The notes under the pieces were generated by a model. That model was given only the letters and a program-made list of their open reading frames with translations, was not told where the DNA came from and ran no database searches. Shown in pieces: positions 8,433 to 17,088 of a DNA stretch of 64,000 nt. Positions within the stretch are counted from its first letter, which is position 1, and each line of letters starts with the position of its first letter. The translations under genes and the position numbers were made by a program. Origin of the DNA: Mycobacterium gordonae (GTDB lineage Bacteria; Actinomycetota; Actinomycetes; Mycobacteriales; Mycobacteriaceae). Where the stretch lies: assembly GCF_002101675.1 (NCBI RefSeq), contig NZ_LQOY01000242.1:1-64000 (forward strand). The letters run 5' to 3'.

Positions 8433-9770
8433 TCACGGCGGTCCCGGTTCTGCCGGCGGAACCCCAGGCCACAGCGGCACTCCTCCGGGGCCGTACAGCG
8501 CCGCCCCGTACGGCGGCCCACCCGGGTTGGGGCCGACGGCCGGTCCGGGGATGCATTGTCGAATCGACGGCGGCTTGGGTACGGCGCGGGTCACCGGGAA
8601 GTAATCGGCCCAACAGGGATGTCCGAGTCCAGGATTGGGGCGGATGTCGATGCCGGTTCCCCAGCCGGTGTTGGTCACCAGTTCGCGTACCGGGAAGTTC
8701 TTGCTGGCGTCGGGTAGTGACCCGCAGCCGGGCCTGCCGCCGGGACCTCCCTTGGCAGCGACCAGCGGCAGGTTGTCCGGGAAGGCATACGGGTCATTGC
8801 CGAGCAGCAACGCGACATCGAGCTGGAGGGTGCGCCCGTCGCCGCCACCCCACGCCTCGTAGCCGCCGTTGTTGAGATACCAGGTGACGCCTTGCAGGAA
8901 GCAGGTGTATTCGGGGCTGTACTTGCCCAGTAGTCGCGCCGTCGGCTCCAGCAGGTTGACCGATGCGGCGAGGTTGTCTCTGCTCCCGCCGAGCAGGGTG
9001 GTCCCGGAATTGGACAGGCCGATGACGTTGAGGAGCAACGAATCCAGCTCCTTGGCGTGGCTGACGACGGTGGTGCTGGTGGTGCTGGCGGCGTCCATGA
9101 TCGTCAAGATGTCCTGTGCGGCCGCGTTGTAGGTGTCGGAGAAGTTCTGCAGGGACTTCCAGTCGCGGCGGATGGTGTCGCTGCGGGCGTTGAGCGCCGT
9201 CAACACCTCGTTGAGGTCGGTGGTGGCCCTGCCGATCCGTTCTCCTTGGCCTCGGACGGCGTCGGCAACCGCGGTCAACACCGCGTTCAGTTTGAGCGGG
9301 TCGATCACGTTGAGCAGGCTGACCACATTTTCGAAGACGGTATTGATCTCGGTGCTGACGTTCTTCGAGTGCAGCACCGCCCCGGCGGCCAGTCGCGCGC
9401 GACTCGGCTGCTGCGGTACCACCAGTTCGACGAACTTCGCGCCGAATGCGGTGGTGGCACTGATCTGCGCCTCGACATTGGCTGGGATGTAACGCATCTG
9501 GTCGGGGTCCAGCTGCAGCGCCAGCCGCGTCCCCGACCTGTCGTCGGCGATGTGGCTGACCCGGCCTATCTGCACGCCGCGCATCATGACCTTGGCGTCG
9601 GTGTCCATCACCAGCCCGGAGCGGTCCGAGGTCAGCGTGACGGGTACATACGAGCGCAGGGTGCCGTCGAACGACACCGCCGTCACCAGGACGACGATCC
9701 CGATGGTGGCCAGCAGGATCAGCGTCCACCACCCGTCGTGCAGACGGTGCCGGTCCGGTCCACGGTTCAT
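8433..9770 (-). CDS. mce3A: Mce family protein Mce3A
   Basis: 445 residues from ATG 9770 (MNRGPDRHRLHDGWW). One membrane anchor (about 15-34, TLILLATIGIVVLVTAVSFD) precedes the MCE domain (about 40-115: VPVTLTSDRSGLVMDTDAKV to FGAKFVELVVPQ). A helical region runs to about 310. A cysteine-containing C-terminal domain with WYLNNGGYEAWGGGDGRTLQ is typical of MceA proteins, and a Gly/Pro-rich tail ends the protein. It starts five bases after the yrbE3B stop. Together with Mce3B-F it would form the channel across the cell envelope. Confidence 0.9.
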   Translation of the reverse strand: MNRGPDRHRLHDGWWTLILLATIGIVVLVTAVSFDGTLRSYVPVTLTSDRSGLVMDTDAKVMMRGVQIGRVSHIADDRSGTRLALQLDPDQMRYIPANVEAQISATTAFGAKFVELVVPQQPSRARLAAGAVLHSKNVSTEINTVFENVVSLLNVIDPLKLNAVLTAVADAVRGQGERIGRATTDLNEVLTALNARSDTIRRDWKSLQNFSDTYNAAAQDILTIMDAASTTSTTVVSHAKELDSLLLNVIGLSNSGTTLLGGSRDNLAASVNLLEPTARLLGKYSPEYTCFLQGVTWYLNNGGYEAWGGGDGRTLQLDVALLLGNDPYAFPDNLPLVAAKGGPGGRPGCGSLPDASKNFPVRELVTNTGWGTGIDIRPNPGLGHPCWADYFPVTRAVPKPPSIRQCIPGPAVGPNPGGPPYGAALYGPGGVPLWPGVPPAEPGPP

Positions 9771-9775
9771 GTCGG

Positions 9776-10591
9776 CTAGCTCGCCAGGTGGAAGTTCGGG
9801 GACTGGCCATAGATGGCGAGCGTCATGATGACGATGGCGATCGACGCGATGACCATCGAGGCACGCACCGCCCGCCCGACGGCCTCGCCCACCCCGGCCG
9901 GGCCGCCGTGCGCGGTGTAGCCGTAATAGGTGCACACCAGCATGATCACCAGGGCCACGACGACGACTTCGAACGACGACCAGAGCACGTCGGTAGGACG
10001 CAGGAACGTGTTGAAGTAGTGGTCGTAGACACCGGAGCCCTGCCCGTAGACCGCCGTGGTGCCCAGCCGAGCGGCCAGATAGGCCGTCATGAGCCCGACG
10101 CAGAACAGTGGCACGGCCACCACGACGCCGGCCAGCACCCGGGTGCTCGCCAGGTAGCTGACGCTCCGGATTCCGATCACCTCGAGAGCGTCGATCTCCT
10201 CGTTGATCCGCATCGCACCCAGCTGGGCGGTGGCCCCGGCCCCCACCGTGGCCGCCAGGGCGACCATCACGGTTCCCGGCTGGATCTCACGGGTATTGAA
10301 GAAGGCGGACGCGAAGCCGGTCAATGCCTCGACGCCGACCGACGCAAACTGGTTGTAGCCTTGCACCGCAACGATCGCGCCGGTGGTCATCGCCAGGAAC
10401 CCGACGATGACCACCGTGCCGCCGATCACCGCGAGAGTGCCGACACCCAAACCCATCTGGGCGATGACCCGGAAAAGTTCGCCGCGGTAGTGCAGCACGA
10501 CATCAGGGATACCGGTCAGTGTGCTGACATAGAACCGCATCTGGGCTCCCAGGCGATTCCATTCGGCTGCAACGCTTTGCGTCATCGTCAT
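9776..10591 (-). CDS. yrbE3B: YrbE3B, MlaE-type permease of the Mce transporter
   Basis: 271 residues. Five to six hydrophobic segments are visible, and the conserved MlaE cytoplasmic motif is clear: GATAQLGAMRINEEIDALEVIGI, with the EExDALExxGI EQ-loop-like helix that contacts the ATPase. C-terminal GGPAGVGEAVGRAVR is the usual YrbE signature. ATG 10591 has GAGGTG upstream and lies nine bases after the yrbE3A stop. It pairs with YrbE3A to form the inner-membrane part. The ATPase (MceG) is not in this window, as is normal for mycobacteria. Confidence 0.92.
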   Translation of the reverse strand: MTMTQSVAAEWNRLGAQMRFYVSTLTGIPDVVLHYRGELFRVIAQMGLGVGTLAVIGGTVVIVGFLAMTTGAIVAVQGYNQFASVGVEALTGFASAFFNTREIQPGTVMVALAATVGAGATAQLGAMRINEEIDALEVIGIRSVSYLASTRVLAGVVVAVPLFCVGLMTAYLAARLGTTAVYGQGSGVYDHYFNTFLRPTDVLWSSFEVVVVALVIMLVCTYYGYTAHGGPAGVGEAVGRAVRASMVIASIAIVIMTLAIYGQSPNFHLAS

Positions 10592-10600
10592 GGCTGCACC

Positions 10601-11374
10601 TCACGACACCATGAACGGCATGCCGACGGCGGTGACGATGATGTTGATGACGAAAAGGACGATGAACGCGAACACCACCGTCTCGTTGACGGCCCGCCCG
10701 ACCCCGGCCGGGCCCCCGCCGACCGACATGCCCTTGTAGCAGGCGATCAGTCCTGCCATCAAACCGAACAGGGTCGCCTTGATCATGGAGATGACGACGT
10801 CGATGGTGTGGGTCAGCGTGGTCAGACCGCTCACCCAGGCGCCGGCCGAGACGTGCATGAGAAAGACGGAGCAGAAGAAGGCGCCGATCAGACCGGTCGC
10901 GGTCACGATCGAACTCAAGGCCAGCGAGATGGTAGTAGCCGCCAGAACCCGCGGAACCGCAAGCGCCTGAATGGGATTGATGCCCATGACCCGCAGTGCA
11001 TCGAGTTCCTCGCGGATGGTTCGCGCGCCCAGATCGGCACACATCGCGGTGGAGCCCGCGCCGGCCACCACCAGCACCGTCACGATGGGGGCGCTCTGGT
11101 CCACGGTGAAGATCGCGCAACCGGTGCCGGAGAAATCGGCGGCGCCGATGTCGGTCAGCAGGACATTGAACAAGAAACCCGAAATCACCGCCCACGGAAT
11201 GGTCATCAAAATGCCTGGGAGCGTTGACACCCGGGCGACGAACCAGCACTGCAACAGGTACTCGCGCCAGGCGAACGGCGGCCGGAACGCCGCCATGAAG
11301 GTGTCCAGTGACATCGCGAAGAAGTCACCGATCGCACGGACCGGCTTGGCCGCCTGGCCGACCGCGATCACCAT
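10601..11374 (-). CDS. yrbE3A: YrbE3A, MlaE-type permease, first gene of the mce3 operon
   Basis: 257 residues from ATG 11374 (MVIAVGQAAKPVRAIGDFF), which aligns with the usual YrbEA start; the frame is open to 11524 but the upstream part is not YrbE-like. MlaE features include ICADLGARTIREELDALRVMGINPI-type sequence (EExDALRVMGI), several membrane spans, and GGPAGVGRAVNETVVFAF near the C-terminus. It opens the minus-strand operon that continues through mce3A-F and the accessory genes to 308. Upstream lies an AT-rich 312-base region with a candidate Mce3R site 151 bases before the start. A start a few codons upstream cannot be excluded. Confidence 0.88.
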   Translation of the reverse strand: MVIAVGQAAKPVRAIGDFFAMSLDTFMAAFRPPFAWREYLLQCWFVARVSTLPGILMTIPWAVISGFLFNVLLTDIGAADFSGTGCAIFTVDQSAPIVTVLVVAGAGSTAMCADLGARTIREELDALRVMGINPIQALAVPRVLAATTISLALSSIVTATGLIGAFFCSVFLMHVSAGAWVSGLTTLTHTIDVVISMIKATLFGLMAGLIACYKGMSVGGGPAGVGRAVNETVVFAFIVLFVINIIVTAVGMPFMVS

Positions 11375-11686
11375 GTCGCCGCGCACCCCCCGGCCTGCTC
11401 GATGTGGACGTGTGACATCGGAGAGAGTACGCGGCACACGGCGCTCATGTCCATAGACGATACGCGCATAATTCCTGCCTTGGGTGGTAAATAGCCAAGC
11501 AAATAACCACTTACCGCAGATCATGTATCTTGCTAGTATCGCCTAGAGCGGCGATAGGCAAGTGCACTCCGGTGCCAGTCGCGACGCTCCGGAGGGCACC
11601 GCCCACGGGTTGGGCCACCCGCCTGCTGTTGCCGGCTGTCCGGCACATCCCTGCTGCCATGCAGATCTCGCGGTCGGCGGTGACCC
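11375..11686. promoter_or_regulatory. Intergenic region upstream of the mce3 operon
   Basis: 312 bases without a convincing gene, between yrbE3A and the SnoaL gene, both on the minus strand. The part around 11465-11545 is noticeably AT-rich against the surrounding GC-rich DNA and contains the candidate Mce3R operator at 11521-11540. I expect the mce3 promoter here but cannot assign -10/-35 boxes with confidence. The 11550-11686 part is GC-rich and shows nothing I can name. Confidence 0.6.
11521..11540 (-). promoter_or_regulatory. Candidate Mce3R operator A (mce3 promoter)
   Basis: On the minus strand, bases 11538-11525 read TACTAGCAAGATAC, followed by ATGA. The identical 14-mer occurs in the melF-echA13 intergenic region (37918-37931), and both neighbouring operons belong to the Mce3R regulon in M. 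tuberculosis. The site is not a palindrome. It is read in the direction of mce3 transcription, about 151 bases before the yrbE3A start, close to the roughly 148-base distance between the second copy and echA13. Assignment to Mce3R is inference from context. Confidence 0.65.
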
Positions 11687-12088
11687 TCATCGGCTGAACG
11701 CATCCAGTGTCAGGGCGGAATTCATGAAGTCGCGAAAGTGCAGCCAGCGACCGTCGCGCAGGGTGATGATGTGAGCGAATTCCGATTCCCATTCGTGTCC
11801 GGTGGTGACCCGACGGAACCGCTGTCGCCCCCAGGTGGCGAGGTCGTCGCCCTGAGCGATGAATTTCCACGTCTGCATCTCGACGATCTCGATATGCTGC
11901 CCGACCTTGGTGAAGAACATCACCGCTTCGTCGATGCCCCGGTAATCACCGGCGTACGGAATGCTGTCGGTGCCGTAGTAGGTGATGCGGATTTCCGGAT
12001 CCAGATGTGCCAGCGCGGTCTGCAGGTCGCCCGCCGGCACCGCGGCGTAGACAGCTCTGGTGGCGGCGATATTGCGTTCGACCGTCAT
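11687..12088 (-). CDS. SnoaL / NTF2-like protein
   Basis: 133 residues. The N-terminal helix (TRAVYAAVPAGDLQTALAHLDPEIRITYYG), the PYAGDYRGIDEAVMFF segment and the closing strands (WESEFAHIITLRDGRWLHFRDF) give a SnoaL-like alpha+beta barrel. Members are small ligand-binding proteins or isomerase/hydrolase-type enzymes; no catalytic set can be assigned here. ATG 12088 shares ATGA with the stop of the cytochrome P450 gene, so the two are co-translated and likely act on the same compound. The gene lies at the edge of the aromatic block. Confidence 0.75.
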   Translation of the reverse strand: MTVERNIAATRAVYAAVPAGDLQTALAHLDPEIRITYYGTDSIPYAGDYRGIDEAVMFFTKVGQHIEIVEMQTWKFIAQGDDLATWGRQRFRRVTTGHEWESEFAHIITLRDGRWLHFRDFMNSALTLDAFSR

Positions 12089-13377
12089 GATGAAAGGTGA
12101 AGGGGCAGGCGCACATACGCATGCGTCAGCAGGCTGGCGGTCTGTTTGGTGCCGGGGTCGTCGGTCAGGGTGATCGTCGGATAGCGATCCAGCACCGCGT
12201 TGAGCACCGACATGACTTCCAGCCTGGCCAGTGCGGCGCCGAGGCAGAAATGCAGGCCGTGCCCCAGTGAGAGCTGTTGGCGGATGTTGAGCCGGTCGAT
12301 GTCGAGGCGTCCCGGGTCCGGGAATACGGCCGGATCGCGGTTGGCGGATCCGAAGAACAGCGCCACCCAGTCCCCCGCACGGATCATCTTGCCGTCGATC
12401 TCGACGTCGCGGGTGGCGATGCGAAAGAGGCGCTGTGGTGGCCCGTCGAGTCGCATCGTTTCTTCGACGAAGATGTTGAGCAGGGTGCGGTCGGCGCGAA
12501 CACGGTTCTGCACCTGGGGTTCCCGTGCCAGCGCGTGCAGCAGGTTGCCGATGAGAAAGGTAGTGGTTTCGCTGCCGGCAACCACCAGCGTGACGCAGAA
12601 CCGCACTATCTCCTCCGGCGTGAGCCGTTGCCCGTCCACCTCGGCGCGCAGCAGCGCGGAGATCAGATCCTCCGCGTCCTCGACGTCCTGACTGCTCGGG
12701 CATCCGGCTCCTTCGTTGGCCAGATGCTCGGTGCGCTCGGCCAGCCGCGCCGCAAAGGCCGCCACCATCTCCTCGTTGCTGGCGATGCGTTCTTGCGGGG
12801 TCAGCGACGAGGACAGCATGAATGCGTTGGCCCAGCGCCGGAAGCGCACGTGGTCGCCGTCCGGTAAACCCAGCAGTCGCACCATGGCTCGGGTGGGGAT
12901 CTCGGCGGCGAACTCCATCACCTCGGCAGTGCCGCCGCGGGAAGCCTCGTCAAGGTCGGCGAGCAGGCGCGGGACCAGCTCGGTGAGCCAGGCCTCCAGC
13001 CGCTTGACGCGGCGCGGAGAAAACGCCTGGCTGACCAACTTTCGTTCCACTTCGTGCTGGGGCGGGTCGGTATTGACCAGCATCAGGCTCGGTGCGGACG
13101 AGGCCTCCTGCAGCGGATCCCGGGACGAGAATGTCGCGCTGTCCCGTGCGGCCTGGAACACCTGGTCGTAACTGAACAGCGCCCACGCGGTGACGGGTTC
13201 GTCGGCGCCGGGCACCGTCCCAGGCGGCCAATCCCGATAACCCGCAACGGGTGAGAGTGCCCTGAGCCGGTCATAGAGCGGATAGGGGTCGGCGATGCCC
13301 CCGGGCGTTGTGAGCAAGTGCAGGGCTTCGCGGGCTTCGGGGGTAGATGTGGTGTCCGGAACGGTCGCAGATGACAT
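12085..13377 (-). CDS. Cytochrome P450
   Basis: 430 residues from ATG 13377 (MSSATVPDTT); the open frame to 13854 runs into the divergent regulator and is not used. P450 hallmarks are the I-helix VVAGSETTTF, the K-helix ExxR (VEETMRLDG) and the heme loop SLGHGLHFCLGAALARLE carrying the proximal Cys. The usual Phe at the start of the heme loop is Leu. The N-terminal part has PPQHEVERKLVSQAFSP, a typical soluble bacterial P450 segment. It is co-translated with the SnoaL gene and divergent from a GAF-LuxR regulator (124 bases between), which may control it. The substrate is unknown; no ferredoxin gene is adjacent. Confidence 0.92.
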   Translation of the reverse strand: MSSATVPDTTSTPEAREALHLLTTPGGIADPYPLYDRLRALSPVAGYRDWPPGTVPGADEPVTAWALFSYDQVFQAARDSATFSSRDPLQEASSAPSLMLVNTDPPQHEVERKLVSQAFSPRRVKRLEAWLTELVPRLLADLDEASRGGTAEVMEFAAEIPTRAMVRLLGLPDGDHVRFRRWANAFMLSSSLTPQERIASNEEMVAAFAARLAERTEHLANEGAGCPSSQDVEDAEDLISALLRAEVDGQRLTPEEIVRFCVTLVVAGSETTTFLIGNLLHALAREPQVQNRVRADRTLLNIFVEETMRLDGPPQRLFRIATRDVEIDGKMIRAGDWVALFFGSANRDPAVFPDPGRLDIDRLNIRQQLSLGHGLHFCLGAALARLEVMSVLNAVLDRYPTITLTDDPGTKQTASLLTHAYVRLPLHLSS

Positions 13378-13501
13378 GCGGACCAGCCTGGGCCCCCGCC
13401 GGTGGCAAAGCGATCCCCCGTTGGGGAGGACTCCTGCCCCCAGAGGAGAGGAATTTGGATTTTTCGCCGCGCCACGCCAGCCCTGGGAGGACAGTAAGCA
13501 C

Positions 13502-14683
13502 GTGATGGTTGCCAGCGGTACACCCGATCCCGCATCGTTTGCGACCCTGGCCGACGGAGACCACCCGGGCTGGGCGTCCCGTCCGGTCAGGGAGACCGAG
13601 GCCGCACGCCAGTACCGCGAAGCCTTCCGTGGATGCGCCGTGGATCCGACTGACGACCCGATGGCCGTGGTCGCCGAGGCCATCGATGCCAAGGCTGCTG
13701 TCGTGCGCGCCGCCCTGGAGTCTCTCGGCGACGTGCGCGCGCTCAATGCGCTCGAGGCTGTGCTGGACCTGTCGGCGCTGGAACGGGACCTGCTCGAAGA
13801 CGGCGCCAAGCGGCGCACCTTTGCCTTGCTACAGGTCCAGGAAGGCCTGAGCAAGTTGCGCGCCGTCGAGGATGTCGCCGCGATCGTCGACCGGGCACCG
13901 CGAGAACTGGTCGAGTCGTGCGGATTCGACCGCGCTGTGTTGTTCCGCGTCCACGAGGGTCGGATGGTGATGGAGTCCGCCTATTTCGGTGATGATAGTG
14001 CCGGTGCGGAGAAGATGGTCGCCTTTGCGCAGTCGGTGGCGCCGCCGTTGGACCATATGTTGTTGGAAACGGAGATGATTCGCCGGCAGGCGCCCGCGAT
14101 CGTGCGGGATGCCCGCACCGACCCGCGCGTCAACCGGCCGATCATCGATTTCTCGCTGACCCATTCCTACGTGGCCGCGCCGGTCATGCCTACCGGGAAG
14201 GTGATCGGCTTTCTGCACGCCGACCGGCTGTATTCCGGCCGGGTGGTTGACGAGATCGATCGCGACACCGTCTGGGCATTCGCCGAAGGCTTCGGTTACG
14301 CCTATGAACGCACGGTGCTGCTGGAGCGGATGCGCCGCCAGCACACGGAGGTGCGGCGTGCCCTGGCGTCCGCGGACGAGGCCGCCCGCGCGCTGCAGGA
14401 CGCCGATCTGGACTTGCGCAAGATCGAGCCTGTTGAACGTGGTCCTGCCGCAAGGTCACTGGCCGAGGTCGAGACGAAGGTGATGGCCGTGCTGACCCGC
14501 CGTGAGGTCGAAGTACTGCGGCTGATGGCGGCGGGCCGTACCAACCAGCAGATCGCCGACGAGCTGGTGATCTCGTCGGGCACGGTCAAGTCACATGTCA
14601 AGCGAGTGTTGCGAAAGCTGCGTGCGACGAACCGTGCGGAGGCGGCATCGGCCTATGTGCGCCTGGCCACCGTATCCGAATGA
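13502..14683 (+). CDS. GAF-domain LuxR-family transcriptional regulator
   Basis: About 393 residues. A helical N-terminus (to about residue 110) is followed by a GAF domain (about 115-275: VEDVAAIVDRAPRELVESCGFDRAVLF to KVIGFLHADRLY). A short coiled helix precedes the C-terminal LuxR helix-turn-helix (LTRREVEVLRLMAAGRTNQQ, then SSGTVKSHVKRVLRKL). The start is GTG 13502 or ATG 13505; GGGAGG at 13485-13490 suits GTG better. It is divergent from the P450-SnoaL pair and convergent with catC, nine bases apart. It probably senses a small aromatic or redox ligand and acts on the P450 operon or the cat genes; the target is inference. Confidence 0.85.
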   Translation: MMVASGTPDPASFATLADGDHPGWASRPVRETEAARQYREAFRGCAVDPTDDPMAVVAEAIDAKAAVVRAALESLGDVRALNALEAVLDLSALERDLLEDGAKRRTFALLQVQEGLSKLRAVEDVAAIVDRAPRELVESCGFDRAVLFRVHEGRMVMESAYFGDDSAGAEKMVAFAQSVAPPLDHMLLETEMIRRQAPAIVRDARTDPRVNRPIIDFSLTHSYVAAPVMPTGKVIGFLHADRLYSGRVVDEIDRDTVWAFAEGFGYAYERTVLLERMRRQHTEVRRALASADEAARALQDADLDLRKIEPVERGPAARSLAEVETKVMAVLTRREVEVLRLMAAGRTNQQIADELVISSGTVKSHVKRVLRKLRATNRAEAASAYVRLATVSE

Positions 14684-14692
14684 GGCTGACAT

Positions 14693-14980
14693 TCAGCGTG
14701 TCTCGGACATCGCCGACGGGTGGGCCGCCAGCGGCGTCACGCGAATGGTCAGGAAGGGAAAGAGCGGTAACCCGGAGAGCAGTTGATGCAGTTCGTCATT
14801 CGATTCGACATCAAAGACGGAGAAGTTGGCGTACTCGCCGACGATGCGCCAGATGTGTGGCCACTTGCCGGCTCGCTGCAGCTCTTGTGAGTAGTCCTTC
14901 TCCCGTGCCACCAGGGCTGACCGCTGCTGCGGGTCGAGGTCGGGTGGCAGGTGTACATCCATGCGTATGTGGAAAAGCAT
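14693..14980 (-). CDS. catC: Muconolactone delta-isomerase CatC
   Basis: 95 residues, the usual CatC size. The sequence has MLFHIRMDVHLPPDL at the start, a central EYANFSVFDVESNDELHQLL and LPLFPFLTIRVTPLAAHPSA at the end, all typical of muconolactone isomerase. It converts muconolactone to 3-oxoadipate enol-lactone in the catechol branch of the beta-ketoadipate pathway and acts in the cytosol. It is the last gene of catB-catA-catC on the minus strand, six bases after catA. Confidence 0.93.
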   Translation of the reverse strand: MLFHIRMDVHLPPDLDPQQRSALVAREKDYSQELQRAGKWPHIWRIVGEYANFSVFDVESNDELHQLLSGLPLFPFLTIRVTPLAAHPSAMSETR

Positions 14981-14986
14981 TGCAGC

Positions 14987-15841
14987 TCAGGCCTTCTCCG
15001 GGTCGAGGAGGAAGTCGTAGACGACTTTCTGCGAACCGTCGGCCTGGGTCTGGGGCTCGAGCATCAGCTCGGGCTTGACCGCGGAGGCGATGTCATCGTC
15101 GTTGTGCGGGTCATCGGGGAAGTACAGCTGCGTCGTGAGCGGCTGATGGCCGACGGCCGAAACCTTCACGTGCAGATGCGCCGGCCGCCAGGCGTGCCAA
15201 CCCGCGGCGGCGATCAGCCGCCCGCACGATCCGTCGGTCGGGATCTCATACGGGGCGGGCCGGATCGTGGTGATCTCGAATGTCCCGTCGGGATCGGCGG
15301 TAAAGGTGCCGCGCAGGTTCCACTCGGGCAGGTTCGGCGCGAACTGGGAATACCGGCCGTCGGCATCGGCGTGCCACAATTCGATGTCGCCCTGCAACGG
15401 GCTGCCGTCGACGGAGCTGATTCTTCCTGTCCAGTGCACCGGGGTGCCCGGCTCGTCGTCGCGCATCGGGATGGTTGCGCGCGCACCGCAGTGCGGAGAG
15501 CCCGGCACATAGTAGGGGCCTTCGATGGTGCCCTTGCTGCCGCTGCGATGTTCCGTGGCCACCTCCTCGACAACATGCTCGATCCAAACGTCCAGGAACA
15601 GCGGCCATTCACCATCGGACCCGACGTCGATGAGCCACGCCTTGAGGGCGTTGTACTCGGCGTAGGTCACCCGGTGCCGGCGAATGGTGTCGTGCAACGC
15701 GGAAAGGACCTCGCGCGCAAGCTCGCTCACCCGATCCTTCGGTGTCTCCGTGACTGCCGTGAACGGTGACTTGTCGGTGCGAAATCGCTCGGTTGCCGAT
15801 GCACCCGCCGCGGCGGCGGTCAGTTCCTCAACGGTGATCAT
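14987..15841 (-). CDS. catA: Catechol 1,2-dioxygenase CatA
   Basis: 284 residues, a normal length for intradiol dioxygenases. The N-terminal helical dimerisation domain is about residues 1-100. The catalytic barrel carries the non-heme Fe(III) ligands in EGPYYVPGSP (Tyr), ADGRYSQFAP (Tyr) and WRPAHLHVKV (two His). It cleaves catechol to cis,cis-muconate with O2. It lies between catB and catC, with 30 bases to catB, and uses the catechol made by benABCD on the other side of the divergent promoter. Confidence 0.95.
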   Translation of the reverse strand: MITVEELTAAAAGASATERFRTDKSPFTAVTETPKDRVSELAREVLSALHDTIRRHRVTYAEYNALKAWLIDVGSDGEWPLFLDVWIEHVVEEVATEHRSGSKGTIEGPYYVPGSPHCGARATIPMRDDEPGTPVHWTGRISSVDGSPLQGDIELWHADADGRYSQFAPNLPEWNLRGTFTADPDGTFEITTIRPAPYEIPTDGSCGRLIAAAGWHAWRPAHLHVKVSAVGHQPLTTQLYFPDDPHNDDDIASAVKPELMLEPQTQADGSQKVVYDFLLDPEKA

Positions 15842-15871
15842 CTCCTCCGGCGCCTTTCTGTCCGGTAATTC

Positions 15872-16975
15872 TCATCGGTCCGTGCGGTAGTGGTCGAGCT
15901 TGGCCGGGTCGACATCGACGCCCAGACCCGGCCCTGCCGGCAGGTGCAGCTCGCCGTCCCGGATGCACAGCGGTGCGGCGAGCAGGTCGCCGGACATGTC
16001 CAAGAAGTTGGACAGTTCACCGGCTCGTCGCGACGTCAGCTCGAACGCGGCGCCGAAGCTCACGGCGCATGCCGTGCCGAGCTGACCGTCGAACTGGTTG
16101 CCGATCACCACCTCGAGGCCCAGACCTTCGGCGAGGTGATGGACACGTTGCGAGCCGGTGAATCCCGTGCGGGCCGTCTTGATGCTGATAGCGGTAGCCG
16201 ACCCACCGAGCACCTGGCGGATCACGTCGGCCGGCGTAGGAACCGATTCGTCGGCGATGAAGGGGACGTCGATGTGCTGCAGCAGCCACCGTCGGCCCAG
16301 CACGTCGTCGGCCGGGCACAGCTCTTCGGCGAAGAGCAGGTCCAGGTCGGCCATCTCCTGCATCGCGCGCAGCGACTCCGACGCCGTCCATCCCCGGTTG
16401 CCGTCGACGTAGAGTTCCACGGTGTCGCCGAAGCGTTCGCGCAGCGCTCGCACCGCGGCGGTATCCACGGCGACCGGCCTGCGTCCGACCTTCACCTTGA
16501 AGGTGGTGATGCCGTATTCGTCGACCATGCGCTCGGCCTCGGCCACCATCGCCGACGGCGTGTCGAACCCGAGCATGTGGCTGACCCGCATGCGGTCGGT
16601 GAATCCGCCCAGGAGCGCGCTCACCGGTAGGTCGAGGCTACGCCCCAGTGCATCCCAGGCCGCCATGTCGATCGCCGCTTTCGCCGTCGGGTTGCCGACG
16701 GTACGTGCGAGCCGGTAGGTGATGACCTCGCGTTCGGTCAGCGTCAGTCCGAGGATCTGGGGCGCGAAAACACCCCGGATGACCGCGAGGATTCCGTCTC
16801 GCGTCTCACCGTAGGTGTAAGGGCGCGGCGGCGCCTCGGCGACGCCGACGACGCCTTCGTCGGTGTGTATCCGGACCAGCACGTGCTCGGCTGCGTGCAC
16901 CTGTCCCGAGGCGAACTTCACCGGCTTGACGTAGGGAATCGTGAATGGGATCGCCTCAACCGCAGTGATTTTCAC
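15872..16975 (-). CDS. catB: Muconate cycloisomerase CatB
   Basis: 367 residues, enolase superfamily of the muconate-lactonizing subgroup. Visible catalytic elements are the KVKVG motif (KxK base), DGNRGW (metal Asp), FAEELCP (metal Glu), ADES (metal Asp) and the second base in ISIKTAR. It converts cis,cis-muconate to muconolactone. It is the first gene of the minus-strand cat operon, and its start is 146 bases from benA in the divergent promoter with two palindromes. Confidence 0.94.
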   Translation of the reverse strand: MKITAVEAIPFTIPYVKPVKFASGQVHAAEHVLVRIHTDEGVVGVAEAPPRPYTYGETRDGILAVIRGVFAPQILGLTLTEREVITYRLARTVGNPTAKAAIDMAAWDALGRSLDLPVSALLGGFTDRMRVSHMLGFDTPSAMVAEAERMVDEYGITTFKVKVGRRPVAVDTAAVRALRERFGDTVELYVDGNRGWTASESLRAMQEMADLDLLFAEELCPADDVLGRRWLLQHIDVPFIADESVPTPADVIRQVLGGSATAISIKTARTGFTGSQRVHHLAEGLGLEVVIGNQFDGQLGTACAVSFGAAFELTSRRAGELSNFLDMSGDLLAAPLCIRDGELHLPAGPGLGVDVDPAKLDHYRTDR

Positions 16976-17038
16976 CGTTCACACCCGGTCCGTCGACGGT
17001 AGGAGCCGGATTTATCCATGACACAGACATAGGCATCG

Positions 17039-17059
17039 GGATATTCATCGTCAATATCC
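17039..17059. promoter_or_regulatory. Inverted repeat 1 in the catB-benA divergent promoter
   Basis: GGATATT (17039-17045) and AATATCC (17053-17059) form perfect 7-base arms with a 7-base spacer. It lies 64 bases from the catB start and 63 bases from the end of the repeat to the benA ATG, so midway between the two operons. It is a likely binding site for a dimeric regulator of ben/cat, for example the LAL regulator encoded behind benD; which protein binds is inference. Confidence 0.6.
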
Positions 17060-17069
17060 GTCGATCAAT

Positions 17070-17088
17070 GGCCTAGTCAGGACTAGCC
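17070..17088. promoter_or_regulatory. Inverted repeat 2 in the catB-benA divergent promoter
   Basis: CTAGTC (17073-17078) and GACTAG (17081-17086) form a palindrome with a 2-base centre, and outer bases G17071 and C17088 also pair. It ends about 33 bases before the benA ATG, which places it near the expected benA promoter. It may be an operator for ben or a second half of a composite control region with inverted repeat 1. Confidence 0.55.

Noticed and set aside
9788..11227. Long plus-strand reading frame of 479 codons opposite yrbE3A and yrbE3B
   Set aside because: It is antisense to two well-matched permease genes and encodes a His/Arg/Asp-rich protein typical of a GC-rich shadow frame.
308..11374. 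Reading this as the cholesterol mce4 operon
   Set aside because: No kstR, hsa or kst cholesterol genes are near; subunit lengths, the Rv1972-Rv1975-like tail and the tandem-TetR regulator fit mce3 instead.
13378..13854. N-terminal extension of the P450 frame
   Set aside because: It overlaps the divergent regulator and its promoter and has no P450 sequence; ATG 13377 is the natural start.
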